NCBI GenBank assembly: GCA_029288485.1
Contig: JARIHC010000008.1
Coordinates: 1 to 63,793, forward strand
Reading direction: 5' to 3'
Source of the DNA: Candidatus Saccharimonadota bacterium
GTDB taxonomy: Bacteria > Patescibacteriota > Saccharimonadia > Saccharimonadales > UBA4665
DNA length: 63,793 bases
Each line of letters begins with the position of its first letter. Positions within the stretch are counted from its first letter, which is position 1. The notes beneath the pieces are model-generated. The model was not told the origin of the DNA. It worked only from the letters and a program-made list of their open reading frames with translations, and searched no databases. The translations under genes and the position numbers were made by a program. Below are positions 32,472 to 40,968 of this stretch, piece by piece.

Positions 32472-33130
32472 GTAGCAAAAGTGTACACCGTGCGCTACTA
32501 GCACTTATTGGTTTGTTATTTATTGCGCTTCTGGCCAGCACCTACGGTATTAACAGCTTGTTAGTTGCGCGCGCTAATAAACTGACTGATCTAAAAACCA
32601 AAGAGCAGGCTTTTGATCAAGAGCAAGAGCGGTTTGAATTAGCGCAAAAAGATATTAAAAAGTACGCGGATTTGGAACAAATCGCCAAAAAAGTTGTGCC
32701 GCAAGACAAAAGCCAAGCGGAAGCTGTTAGAGAGATCGTGAACATTGCGGCCGCGAACGGTATTTCGCTTGGATCTGTTACCTTCCCGCCTTCTACGCTT
32801 GGTGGAGCTGGCCAAGTAAGCCCCAGCTCTTCCAGCGCCTCAACCTCAGGAGCTGCACCATCACAGGCTGCTAACAGTGCTAGCAATGCCAAAAATAAGC
32901 TGTCGCAGCTAACTCCGGTGGTGGGCATACCTGGTGTGTATCAGCTAAATATTACTGTGGCCAGCAATACTACCAATCCAATCACCTACAGCCAATTAAT
33001 TAATTTCTTGAACGATCTTGAACATGATAGACGCACAGCTCAGGTAACCGCTATAAGCATTGAGCCGGATACAAAAAATCGTAACTCGCTTGCCTTTATT
33101 ATCACTTTAAACGAGTATATAAAACCATGA
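32468..33130 (+). CDS. pilO: Type IV pilus alignment protein PilO
   Basis: 220 residues: an N-terminal membrane helix (LLALIGLLFIALLASTYGI), a coiled coil rich in Lys/Glu/Gln (about 35-95), a Ser/Ala-rich linker and a small alpha/beta domain ending TYSQLINFLNDLEHDRRTAQVTAISI. This layout and the position after pilN identify it as PilO. It overlaps the following gene by 4 bp. Confidence 0.9.
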   Translation: MSSKSVHRALLALIGLLFIALLASTYGINSLLVARANKLTDLKTKEQAFDQEQERFELAQKDIKKYADLEQIAKKVVPQDKSQAEAVREIVNIAAANGISLGSVTFPPSTLGGAGQVSPSSSSASTSGAAPSQAANSASNAKNKLSQLTPVVGIPGVYQLNITVASNTTNPITYSQLINFLNDLEHDRRTAQVTAISIEPDTKNRNSLAFIITLNEYIKP

Positions 33131-33441
33131 GCGACAATAAGCTTGATAGCGAACTACACAAACTAGCTGGAGAATCATCGGCATTTATACACAGACTACA
33201 GCGATACGGGTTAGTCATGTTTTTGGTGCTGGTAGCTTGTTTATATGGCTTTGTGCTATGGAGGGTTAACGTACTAAACGCTATGCAACCAACACCGGAC
33301 GCCGTCACTAGCCAGGTTAAAGCCGCCCGTTTGCCGCATATCGACCAGTCGGTCGTAAACCAGCTAGAAACATTACGCGATAACAGCGTCAACGTGCAGG
33401 CATTGTTTGACCAAGAAAGAAATAATCCTTTTCAACAATAA
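33127..33441 (+). CDS. Small membrane protein at the PilP position, 104 aa
   Basis: One membrane helix (YGLVMFLVLVACLYGFVLW, about residues 27-45) with a short cytoplasmic N-terminus and an external part ending LRDNSVNVQALFDQERNNPF. The L-x-D-N-S-V-N-V-x-x-L-F-x-x-x-R-x-N-P-F ending recalls proteins that close pilMNO operons in CPR bacteria. It may replace PilP. Sequence identity to PilP is not visible. The stop is only 5 bp from the convergent stop at 33447, and I see no terminator between them. Confidence 0.7.
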   Translation: MSDNKLDSELHKLAGESSAFIHRLQRYGLVMFLVLVACLYGFVLWRVNVLNAMQPTPDAVTSQVKAARLPHIDQSVVNQLETLRDNSVNVQALFDQERNNPFQQ

Positions 33442-33446
33442 CCTGC

Positions 33447-34232
33447 TTACTTCGGAGGTTGGGGTGGCTCGTAGGGGTAGTTGGTGGATTCGGCAGTAGG
33501 CGCTGGCGGTTCGTTGGGGAAAATTGGTGCTTGTTGGGGCGGTTGTTGGGGCGGTTGATAAACCTGTTGGGATGGCTGGGGCGGCAGATCGTACTCGTTG
33601 GGCTGTTGGATGGTTTGTGGTTGATAAGCACCTTCTGAGCGGTAAAGGCGCTGCTCGCCACCACGCTCAGCACGCCGCTGCTGTTCAAAATTTTCCCGGG
33701 CAGCTAGCACTTTCTTGGCGTAATAGTTGGGGTTGGGACAATAGGAAAAAATGAACTTGCTTCGTTCGCCGGCAGTTTCTGCTCGGAGCAATCCATAATT
33801 AAACATTTGCGGGAAAAAGCCGCGCTGTTCGGCGGTTACATCTTCTAAGTTGCCCAAAGATAGCTGCGAGGATTGCTTGCTAAATAAGCTGGTTTGAACA
33901 ATTTGAGTAATGCTGTCTGTGGTAACCACCCAGCTATTACCCCAATACACCTTATTTATTATGTAAACAAATGCAACTAGCAGACTGGTTACCAAAAGAA
34001 ATAAAATACTACTGATCGCCAAGGCCTGGCCATGGTTACCGCTAAATACTGCGGGTCCAGCTATGAAAGCTAATACGGCCATCGCCAGAATGAGCGCTCC
34101 TGAGATAAAATAAACACCAAAGATACCAATCGGATGGCGTTTAATCTCGCAAATTATCTGCTCGCCGGGCTGCATAACCTCTAAAGGATTATGGATCGTC
34201 GGATCTGATGTTGGTGAGTCTGAAGGATTCAT
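33447..34232 (-). CDS. Membrane protein with bacterial PH-like domain and Pro/Gln-rich tail
   Basis: 261 residues. Two membrane helices (about 34-57, VYFISGALILAMAVLAFIAG, and 70-93, ISSILFLLVTSLLVAFVYII) precede a bPH2/YdbT-like domain: NKVYWGNSWVVTTDSITQIVQTSLFSKQSSQLSLGNLEDVTAEQRGF. Such domains occur in small membrane proteins of unknown function. The last 80 residues are rich in Pro and Gln. TGC-TATAAT lies 9 nt before the ATG, inside the 3' end of the ruvB region. Confidence 0.75.
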   Translation of the reverse strand: MNPSDSPTSDPTIHNPLEVMQPGEQIICEIKRHPIGIFGVYFISGALILAMAVLAFIAGPAVFSGNHGQALAISSILFLLVTSLLVAFVYIINKVYWGNSWVVTTDSITQIVQTSLFSKQSSQLSLGNLEDVTAEQRGFFPQMFNYGLLRAETAGERSKFIFSYCPNPNYYAKKVLAARENFEQQRRAERGGEQRLYRSEGAYQPQTIQQPNEYDLPPQPSQQVYQPPQQPPQQAPIFPNEPPAPTAESTNYPYEPPQPPK

Positions 34233-34242
34233 GCTGGACTTA

Positions 34243-35274
34243 TTATAGCAATCTAGATTGTTTGTTGCCGCTAGGAGATTTTTTATTTAAATGTTTGTAT
34301 GTTTTGGGTGTGGCTTTGCGACCGCGCGGAGTTCGCTCTATTAAACCGATTTGCATTAAATACGGTTCGTAAAAATCTTCTATTGTCCCCTTTTCTTCGG
34401 AAGTCAGGGCCGCCAGCGTTTCCAGGCCAACTGGCCCTCCATCATAGTTCTCAATAATGGCGCCTAAAAGCATACGGTCGGCAGCGTCTAAGCCAAGTTC
34501 GTCAATGTCTAGCAAATCTAAGGCTTTGGAGTTAATTTGAGTGTCTATAATACCGTCACCGTTGACGTCTGCGTAGTCGCGCACACGTTTAAGCATACGG
34601 TTAGCAATACGAGGCGTTAATCTTGATCTTTTAGAAAGTTCGGCAGCAGCATTTTGATCAATTTTTACATTGAGGATTTTAGCAGCCCGTTCGATAATTT
34701 TCTGAATCTCTTCCGGCGTATAAAACTCTAGCCGGTGAATCATACCAAACCGGTCGCGCAGCGGAGCAGCTAAAGCACCCGTTTTTGTTGTAGCGCCAAT
34801 GATCGTAAATTTTGGCAAGTCCAGCCGCAAACTGCGCGCACTGGGGCCTTTGCCCAGCATAATGTCCAACTTGAAGTCCTCCATGGCGCTATATAATACC
34901 TCTTCAACATTGCGGTTTAGGCGATGGATTTCGTCTATAAACAAAATGTCGCCGTCTTGTAAATTAGTCAGAAGACTGGCTAAGTCGCCGGCTCGCTCTA
35001 TAGCTGGTCCGGAAGTCACTCGTATCTGCGCGCCCATTTCGGTTGCGATTACATTAGCTAGAGTAGTCTTACCGAGTCCTGGCGGACCATGCAATAGCAC
35101 ATGATCGATCGGTTCTTCTCTTTTTTTAGCTGCCTCGATAGATAGTTTAAGGTTTTTTTTGATTCGCTCTTGACCGATATAGTTAGTAAAGTCTTTAGGT
35201 CGAAGCGTAATCTCAATTTTTTGCTCCTGCTCTTCATCGGGAGCAGTACCAGCATTCACTATGCGGTCAATCAT
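34243..35274 (-). CDS. ruvB: Holliday junction branch migration ATPase RuvB
   Basis: RuvB is the AAA+ motor that drives branch migration with RuvA. The 343-residue protein has Walker [17 protein letters not shown] (about residues 64-79), Walker [12 protein letters not shown] (about 110-120), sensor 1 IIGATTKTG, the arginine finger region APLRDRFG and a C-terminal winged helix ([33 protein letters not shown]). It overlaps the upstream SDR gene by 4 bp. Confidence 0.97.
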   Translation of the reverse strand: MIDRIVNAGTAPDEEQEQKIEITLRPKDFTNYIGQERIKKNLKLSIEAAKKREEPIDHVLLHGPPGLGKTTLANVIATEMGAQIRVTSGPAIERAGDLASLLTNLQDGDILFIDEIHRLNRNVEEVLYSAMEDFKLDIMLGKGPSARSLRLDLPKFTIIGATTKTGALAAPLRDRFGMIHRLEFYTPEEIQKIIERAAKILNVKIDQNAAAELSKRSRLTPRIANRMLKRVRDYADVNGDGIIDTQINSKALDLLDIDELGLDAADRMLLGAIIENYDGGPVGLETLAALTSEEKGTIEDFYEPYLMQIGLIERTPRGRKATPKTYKHLNKKSPSGNKQSRLL

Positions 35275-35897
35275 TTTATGTCTTTCATGTTGATTACGAC
35301 TTCAGAAATTTCCATATTTTTTGGCAGATCAATAGTCTGTTTGATAAAACGCGCTATGTCTTTAACATTCATACCGTCTTCTGGTTCGACGCCAAATGCA
35401 GCTGGACACAAAGTAATAACGCGCGACGACGTTTCTTTGAGAGCCAGCCTGAGATCTGCACTGAAACTTCGAAGCGCTGACTTTGAGGCGCTATAAGCGG
35501 GAGAGCCGGTCGATGGATTGATAGCAGCTATAGAAGAAATGTTAACTATATCCGTCCCGTCATCTTTAATCTTGTCAATAAGGTTAGATATTAGGATAAT
35601 CGGCGCTTCAGCGTGAACAGCCATATTGTTTTTTACGCCTTCGCTAGTAATCTCACCAAGAGCTTGCGCTTTATAAAAGCCTGCAGCGTTAATAATGACC
35701 TCGACGCTACCGTCAATTGATTTTATTTTTTCTGCTGCCTCTACTACTTCGTTACTTTCAGCCAGATTGCATAAAATGTTTTGATCAGCATCAGGATTGT
35801 CATGCCGTGCAACACTAATGACAGTTTGACCGGCTGCTTTGTACAGCTTTACTAATTCTCGCCCGAGTCTGCCAGTTCCGCCAGTAATCGCTATCAT
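35271..35897 (-). CDS. Short-chain dehydrogenase/reductase embedded between ruvA and ruvB
   Basis: 208 residues with the SDR nucleotide loop GGTGRLGRE (about residues 6-14), NAAGF (N-A-A, about 70-74), the catalytic Ser in NISSIAA and the Y-x-x-x-K in [10 protein letters not shown] (about 136-145). It is shorter than the usual 250 residues but complete through the catalytic core. The substrate is unknown. It overlaps both ruvA and ruvB by 4 bp, so the three are translationally coupled. Nothing known links SDRs to recombination. Confidence 0.9.
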   Translation of the reverse strand: MIAITGGTGRLGRELVKLYKAAGQTVISVARHDNPDADQNILCNLAESNEVVEAAEKIKSIDGSVEVIINAAGFYKAQALGEITSEGVKNNMAVHAEAPIILISNLIDKIKDDGTDIVNISSIAAINPSTGSPAYSASKSALRSFSADLRLALKETSSRVITLCPAAFGVEPEDGMNVKDIARFIKQTIDLPKNMEISEVVINMKDIK

Positions 35898-36481
35898 TTC
35901 GGTGTTCCTTTCAGCGCTTGCTTAACACGGTCTTCAACCGGTAATTTAGAGTCGACTTTTTGAAGAGCCGCTGCAGCATCAGCAGTTGTATAGCCCAAGG
36001 AAACCAGCGCTTCGACAGCTTCGTCTTTTAGTAATTTTTCGTCCGACTGAAGCATGCCGGCTGAGTTTAAGTCTATGCTAGCTAGACCGACTTTATCCTT
36101 TAGGTCTACAACTACGCGTTCTGCTACCTTTTTACCAACGCCGTTAGCACTCTGAATAAATTTTACGTCGCCAGAGGCTATGGCCTGCCGAACGTCTGTT
36201 GGCGAGCCAATACTTAACATGTTAAGCGCCATTTTAGGGCCTATTCCGTTAACTCCAAGCAGTTGCTCAAACAGGTTCTTAGTGTCTATAGACAGAAAGC
36301 CAAAGAGGTCATGGGACTGCTCTCGAATATGTTCGTATATATAGGTTTTGGCTTTACGGCCAACGCTAAGTTTGCCGTGATCTTCGGCTGTCACATAGAT
36401 GCCATAGCCAACTCCATGAGCTTCTACCACAATAACTTCAGCTAGTTTTTCTTGGACTACACCAGAAAGTGTCGCGATCAT
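35894..36481 (-). CDS. ruvA: Holliday junction DNA helicase subunit RuvA
   Basis: 195 residues with domain I (MIATLSGVVQEKLAEVIVVEAHGVGYGIYVT), two helix-hairpin-helix motifs in domain II (LLGVNGIGPKMALNMLS; SANGVGKKVAERVVVDLKDK) and the C-terminal domain III (EAVEALVSLGYTTADAAAAL). RuvA binds four-way junctions and recruits RuvB. GATAAT lies 7 nt before the ATG, so it probably starts the ruvA-SDR-ruvB unit with almost no leader. Confidence 0.96.
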   Translation of the reverse strand: MIATLSGVVQEKLAEVIVVEAHGVGYGIYVTAEDHGKLSVGRKAKTYIYEHIREQSHDLFGFLSIDTKNLFEQLLGVNGIGPKMALNMLSIGSPTDVRQAIASGDVKFIQSANGVGKKVAERVVVDLKDKVGLASIDLNSAGMLQSDEKLLKDEAVEALVSLGYTTADAAAALQKVDSKLPVEDRVKQALKGTPK

Positions 36482-36524
36482 TATCTATATTATCTCATAA
36501 GGTAAAGCTTAAGACTATTTGCGA

Positions 36525-36560
36525 AGAAAACCGCCAGCAGCAGTAAACGCGCTGGCGGTT
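36525..36560 (-). terminator. Intrinsic terminator after the Pro/Asp-repeat peptide gene
   Basis: A 10-bp stem (AACCGCCAGC with GCTGGCGGTT) with a 12-nt loop. On the minus strand it is followed by TTTTCTT. Confidence 0.7.
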
Positions 36561-36580
36561 AGTCGATCGGTAAAACCCTT

Positions 36581-36790
36581 TTAAACGGGTGGAGCTGCAG
36601 GTGGTTCTGCAGGTGGCTCCGATGCGCCGGGATCGGGGTCCGGTGCCGGGCTTGAACCCGGATCTGGTGATGGATCAGGGCCGGGAGTCGGGTCCGGGCC
36701 TGGAGCCGGTACTGAGCCGGGGTCTGGTGCCGGCGGCGGTGTTGTGCCAGGATCGTTAGAATCTGGTACTGGGTTATCTGCTGGTGGCAT
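36581..36790 (-). CDS. Pro/Asp/Gly-repeat peptide, 69 aa
   Basis: The peptide is low complexity: tandem PDPG-, PGPDP- and PAPDP-like units over nearly its whole length, with no hydrophobic segment. It is nevertheless likely to be expressed. The ATG has a strong Shine-Dalgarno site (AGGAGAG, 6 nt spacing), the stop is followed by an intrinsic terminator, and it stands alone between ruvC and ruvA. An overlapping frame gives a longer Arg/His-rich frame that lacks these signals. Function unknown; a disordered cytoplasmic or surface peptide is possible. Confidence 0.6.
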   Translation of the reverse strand: MPPADNPVPDSNDPGTTPPPAPDPGSVPAPGPDPTPGPDPSPDPGSSPAPDPDPGASEPPAEPPAAPPV

Positions 36791-36848
36791 AGGATGCTCT
36801 CCTCATTTTTATTGTTTAATAACTTCTTCACTGTAACACAGAAAAGCG

Positions 36849-37325
36849 TTAGCGCAAATGCTTTGTCATATTATGCGTTATGGCCGCAGCAAGAGCGTCG
36901 GCACAGTCATCTGGCTTAGGTATTGTTTTAAGTTTTAGAATTACTCTGACCATCTCTTGAATTTGTTTTTTTTCGGCCCGGCCATAGCCCGTTAAGGCTT
37001 GTTTGATCTGCAGCGGTGTGTATTCGAAAATCTCTAAACCCGCTTGCTTACCTGACAACAATACTACGCCGCGGGCTTGGGATACCGTCATAGCCGTTGT
37101 TACATTTTTAGCGAAATACAGTTTCTCAATAGCCATAACTTTGGGTTTAGCTTGGGCTATAACATCGGATATTTCCTCAAAGATAGTTTGCAAACGAACA
37201 GCATCGTCCTCCTTAGCTGGCGTCCTAATTACTCCTGCATCCACTAGCTGTATTTTGTTTTTATCGACTTCTATCACCCCGAACCCGAGTATTCCTGTTC
37301 CAGGATCAATACCTAGGATTCTCAC
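36849..37325 (-). CDS. ruvC: Holliday junction resolvase RuvC
   Basis: RuvC cuts Holliday junctions symmetrically. The 158-residue protein keeps the four catalytic acids: Asp7 (GIDPGTG), Glu67 (AIEKLYF), Asp140 and Asp143 (KPDDCADALAAAITH). QARGVVLL and GYGRAEKKQIQEMV are standard motifs. It overlaps the upstream IMPase gene by 4 bp and lies near ruvA/ruvB on the same strand. Confidence 0.97.
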   Translation of the reverse strand: MRILGIDPGTGILGFGVIEVDKNKIQLVDAGVIRTPAKEDDAVRLQTIFEEISDVIAQAKPKVMAIEKLYFAKNVTTAMTVSQARGVVLLSGKQAGLEIFEYTPLQIKQALTGYGRAEKKQIQEMVRVILKLKTIPKPDDCADALAAAITHNMTKHLR

Positions 37326-38122
37326 GACCTGGCAGCCTGAACAGCTTTTAGCAAATCATTGTGAATATTTTTATTGGCAGCAATCACAAGGCCCTTGGTG
37401 GGTTGATCGTATCGCTGATTATTGCCATTATAATCACTGGATATCCCCCCGGCTTCTTGAACAATAAGATTAGCTGTGACGAGGTCCCATGTCGAAGCAA
37501 AATCCACTACTGCACCTATCAACTCACCGCTTGCAACTTTACATCCGAAGTAGATAAACGCTGCAACAGAAACTATCTTACCGCCTTGATCGCGTATATG
37601 CTGAAAAAGTGCTTCTTCTCTTAATACTTTGTCCTTCCCTTTCATCACTGCTCCAGCAAAAATAAATCCTTGTGACAGATTATCTTTAGATGAAGTTTTA
37701 AGTTTTATGTCATTCAGATAAGCGCCTTGGCCTTTTCTGGCTTCATATAAGTGATCAAGGTAAGGATCATAGACTACAGCGAGTACAGGCTGCCCACTTT
37801 CTCGATTAACTAAAGCTATTGAGAAAGTGCTGATTGGAACACCCATTGCGAAAGGAGCTGTTCCGTCTATAGGATCGACAACCCATATAAAATTACGAGA
37901 AATCTCGAAACTTTCTTCTTCTCCTAATACGCCGTGGTGAGGAAATATTTTTTTAACGCGATCAATGACTAATTTATTTATGGTTGTGTCTGCCACAGTT
38001 AAAGGCGAGTTATCTTCTTTCCATTGAATGTCAATATCTTCGGCGCGGAAGTATCGGCGCATAATTTTGCCCGCATCGTAGGCGAGTTCTTTTGCAAATT
38101 CAAATTCCCTGTCGTAGCTCAC
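37322..38122 (-). CDS. Inositol monophosphatase-family phosphatase
   Basis: 266 residues with the IMPase metal site motifs: GEEE (about residues 70-73), WVVDPIDGTAPFAMG (about 83-97; the usual DGT-x-N reads DGTAPF) and STWDLVTANLIVQEAGG (about 210-226). Family members dephosphorylate inositol phosphates, PAP or sugar bisphosphates. The substrate is uncertain. It overlaps yebC and ruvC by 4 bp each and so is co-translated with them. Confidence 0.9.
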   Translation of the reverse strand: MSYDREFEFAKELAYDAGKIMRRYFRAEDIDIQWKEDNSPLTVADTTINKLVIDRVKKIFPHHGVLGEEESFEISRNFIWVVDPIDGTAPFAMGVPISTFSIALVNRESGQPVLAVVYDPYLDHLYEARKGQGAYLNDIKLKTSSKDNLSQGFIFAGAVMKGKDKVLREEALFQHIRDQGGKIVSVAAFIYFGCKVASGELIGAVVDFASTWDLVTANLIVQEAGGISSDYNGNNQRYDQPTKGLVIAANKNIHNDLLKAVQAARS

Positions 38123-38844
38123 TTTATTAATTCCTCAGGGATATCGAAGTTAACATGTGTATTAGTAACTTCATCTATCTCTTCCAGAGCATCCATCAGG
38201 CGTATAAGTTTGCCAGCTGTGGCAGCGTCGCTTACTGATACCGTGTTTTTAGGTACATACGCAAGCTCCGCCGACTCAATCGTTAGACTGCTTGAAGACA
38301 GCGCTTCACGTACTTTCATAAGCGCTTTGGGGTCGGTATAAACGATTGTTTCACCGTCTTCTTCCTGAACGTCTTCAGCGCCAGCTTCCAGCGCTTGCAT
38401 CAATACGTCGTCGCCAGTCTCTTTCACTCGAATCATACCCTTATGATCAAACTTAAAAGCTACGGCACCCTTCTCAGCCATATTACCGCCGTGCTTAGAG
38501 AAAGCTAGGCGAACCTCCGGATACGTTCGGTTGATATTATCCGTAGCTACTTCTACGATAATAGCTACGCCGCCTGGGCCGTAACCTTCGTATAGTGCTT
38601 CTTGAACTTGCGCAGCATTTTTGTCTTTTACTCGGTCTATGGATCGCTGGATATTTGCCGCCGGCATGTTGGCGGCTTTAGCATTATCGACTGCTATACG
38701 CAGCGCAAAGTTACTTTCTGGGTCGGTGCCGCCTCTAGCTGCTACGGCAATAGCGTTTCCCAGCTTGGTAAATACAGCGCCCCGAGCAGCATCTTTAGCT
38801 GCTTTCTGACGTTTGATAGTTGACCACTTGCTGTGACCCGACAT
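38119..38844 (-). CDS. yebC: YebC/PmpR-family regulatory protein
   Basis: 241 residues beginning MSGHSKWSTIKRQKAAKDAARG, the invariant YebC start, with GPGGVAIIVEVATDNINRT in the middle. YebC-family proteins were annotated as transcription regulators, and some are reported to help ribosomes through proline-rich stretches. The latter would be of interest next to the Pro/Asp-repeat peptide (inference). GGAGG lies 4 bases before the ATG. Its start lies inside the last 50 bp of comEC, in another frame. Confidence 0.95.
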   Translation of the reverse strand: MSGHSKWSTIKRQKAAKDAARGAVFTKLGNAIAVAARGGTDPESNFALRIAVDNAKAANMPAANIQRSIDRVKDKNAAQVQEALYEGYGPGGVAIIVEVATDNINRTYPEVRLAFSKHGGNMAEKGAVAFKFDHKGMIRVKETGDDVLMQALEAGAEDVQEEDGETIVYTDPKALMKVREALSSSSLTIESAELAYVPKNTVSVSDAATAGKLIRLMDALEEIDEVTNTHVNFDIPEELIK

Positions 38845-40300
38845 CTAGCCTCCGGTTGATTATCTCATCTGTTATTTTAGCATTTTTTGGCTTGGTTTTA
38901 AACTGCAAAGCTAGGCTTAAGCCAACGACAACAATGTATACTGCTAGCATCTGCCTGACGCTAAAAGAAATGTTTTCTATAAAAATATGCGGCACGCGGC
39001 TGAGCATATGCGCTATATCTAGCATGTAGGTGAGCAACAAGCGCGCCGGCCAGCTAACCCAACCAGCAAACGGACCAATAAACATGCCAGCCAAACCAGC
39101 TATAGTCCCAAGCAGCATAGCCAGTGGTATTAAAGCTACAACCAATACGTTAGCTGGCAAACCTATGAATGACATTTGTCCAAACGTATGAAGAACGTAA
39201 GGTAGCGTCATCATTTCGGCTGCGATACTTTCTAGGCCAACTAGCACTACAACCGGCAATTCACCGTTGGGTTTTAGACGCAAGGCTAGGGCTGGCGCTA
39301 CCGACATAACACCGTAAAACGCTAGAAAACTCAGATACCAGCTAGCATCACTCCATACGTAAAAAGGATTTGCCCAGGCTGTAATAGCTGCTGCTAACAA
39401 TATAAGGTTCAGCGGCCTGAAGGTGCGTCCGTAGTAGCTGGCAGCAATACTTAACACGCTAACTATTGCTGCTCTAATAATGCTGGCGCTGGATCCAGCC
39501 AGCAAAAGGAATATTCCTATCAAAGCCAATGCTAGGAAAGTTGCTATTCTTTTAGAGCTTTTAGCAAATAAACCTTTGCTGGCCTGCAAAATAATTGTCA
39601 GGTTATAACCTGAGACCGCAATAATATGTGTTAGTCCGACCATCAGTAAATCTTGTTTGATATCGCTTGGCAGTGTTGCCCGCTGCCCAATTAACAGACC
39701 CATCGCGAAAGGCGCCAATGGTTCCGGTAGCGCTGACTGCATGCCGGCCGCAAAGCGCCGCCGAATCTCTGCCACAAGCGATGGGTGATGCCCGACCAAT
39801 ATCATTTGCGCGTAGCTAATGCTGCCTTGGTATGCGCCATAACCTTCACGCAGTTTGCCAATAATTTGTATCTCGTCGCCTTGGTAAATAGCATTTATGC
39901 CGAAGCCGCTAACTGATATTTTGCCAGCCAGAAGTGTGCCGTCGTCTAGTCTTATATCATCAGCGATGAAGGTAATCTGAGAGTTTCGTCCGTAAACAGC
40001 ATCCTCCGTGGATCTTACCGTCAGGATAATTTTTTGCCCATACAATGGCTCATATTCAGCCAGCTTATCCATAAATAGCACGCCCCGACAGACCCCAAGG
40101 CCCAGCGCCAGAACAATCACTAGCGCTAGGGTAGCTAAATTACGGCGGCGAAATACTAACAGCAGAGCTCCGCTTAGCCATAACCAAATATATGGAACCT
40201 GATGGCCAGCATGAGCTAGTGCAACGCCATTCACAAAAGCACCGTATACAAAAGTAAGCAAGGTCGTCCGTCGAAACCGACGCCCGAATAATCGTCTCAT
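38795..40300 (-). CDS. comEC: ComEC/Rec2-like DNA uptake channel, without C-terminal nuclease-like domain
   Basis: 501 residues with about ten membrane helices. There is an N-terminal soluble OB-like region (about residues 75-165: VRSTEDAVYGRNSQITFIADD, GDEIQIIGKLREGYGAYQGSI). It precedes the competence domain, whose core GLTHIIAVSGYNLTIILQA (about residues 228-246) matches the ComEC H-L-x-A-I-S-G-x-x-x-x signature. The C-terminal metallo-beta-lactamase-like domain of Bacillus ComEC is missing. ComEC passes single-stranded DNA across the cytoplasmic membrane. TAGAAT lies 8 nt before the ATG. Confidence 0.9.
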   Translation of the reverse strand: MRRLFGRRFRRTTLLTFVYGAFVNGVALAHAGHQVPYIWLWLSGALLLVFRRRNLATLALVIVLALGLGVCRGVLFMDKLAEYEPLYGQKIILTVRSTEDAVYGRNSQITFIADDIRLDDGTLLAGKISVSGFGINAIYQGDEIQIIGKLREGYGAYQGSISYAQMILVGHHPSLVAEIRRRFAAGMQSALPEPLAPFAMGLLIGQRATLPSDIKQDLLMVGLTHIIAVSGYNLTIILQASKGLFAKSSKRIATFLALALIGIFLLLAGSSASIIRAAIVSVLSIAASYYGRTFRPLNLILLAAAITAWANPFYVWSDASWYLSFLAFYGVMSVAPALALRLKPNGELPVVVLVGLESIAAEMMTLPYVLHTFGQMSFIGLPANVLVVALIPLAMLLGTIAGLAGMFIGPFAGWVSWPARLLLTYMLDIAHMLSRVPHIFIENISFSVRQMLAVYIVVVGLSLALQFKTKPKNAKITDEIINRRLDVGSQQVVNYQTSESS

Positions 40301-40365
40301 GACATGGCATTCTACGAATAAAACCTGGTTACGATAACAAAAGTTCAGCAGATTTTAATGAAACT

Positions 40366-40968
40366 CTACTTTTTTGTGTTTGCAAACGCTGCCAGGGCCA
40401 CTAATAGTGCCAGACCAGCGATAATATAAGGTCCAGACTGGTTATTAGATTTTAAAATATCATTATTAGAAGAGTGAGCCAGATCGTCTTTCACGCTTGT
40501 AACAGAATACGGTCCTGTGTCACCAACGGAATCATCACCACCAGCTGGTTTTTGATCCCAATTCACAACCGTACCATCCGCGTAAGTTTGATAGGCTTTC
40601 CAGTCCAGCTCAGTGGCCTGTCCTGGCGCTTGTGCGCCAAAACTGAAATCCTGGCGCTGTCCGGCTGGGATGCTGCCCGACCAGGTAATACTGGTTACTT
40701 CAGAATCTTTATCACTGCTGGTAGTAATTGCCCAGCCGGTCTTGGTTGTCGGAGTAACGTCAGTTATTCCGGAGGGTATCAGAAGCTTGATACTGCTAAC
40801 TGGAACCTGCCGTTCGTTAGGAACACTAACATTAAATACCAGGTCTTGAGCTATTCTGGCTTGGCTCGGTGTTACGATCACATGGGCGTAAGCAGTACCG
40901 GGCAAGAAGACGGTCAGGCCCAACACAATGCCCACAAAAACTTTTTTAAGTATTCTTTTTATTGCCAC
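40366..40968 (-). CDS. YcnI-like DUF1775 copper-associated envelope protein
   Basis: I choose the GTG at 40968, 7 nt after TATAAT; it gives a clean signal peptide (AIKRILKKVFVGIVLGLTVFL ... AYA). The mature protein starts with His (HVIVTPSQARIAQDLVFNVSVPNE), the hallmark of DUF1775/YcnI, whose N-terminal His takes part in copper binding. The beta-sandwich has WSGSIPAGQRQDFSFGAQAPG and ELDWKAYQTYADGTVVNWD. A C-terminal membrane helix (PYIIAGLALLVALAAFA) anchors it outside the cell. It is the third gene of a unit with a haem-type membrane protein. Confidence 0.82.
   Translation of the reverse strand: MAIKRILKKVFVGIVLGLTVFLPGTAYAHVIVTPSQARIAQDLVFNVSVPNERQVPVSSIKLLIPSGITDVTPTTKTGWAITTSSDKDSEVTSITWSGSIPAGQRQDFSFGAQAPGQATELDWKAYQTYADGTVVNWDQKPAGGDDSVGDTGPYSVTSVKDDLAHSSNNDILKSNNQSGPYIIAGLALLVALAAFANTKK

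Noticed and set aside
36559-36831. Longer Arg/His-rich frame over the Pro/Asp-repeat peptide
   Set aside because: The ribosome site fits the 69-residue frame, and the longer frame is a frame-shifted reading of the repeats.
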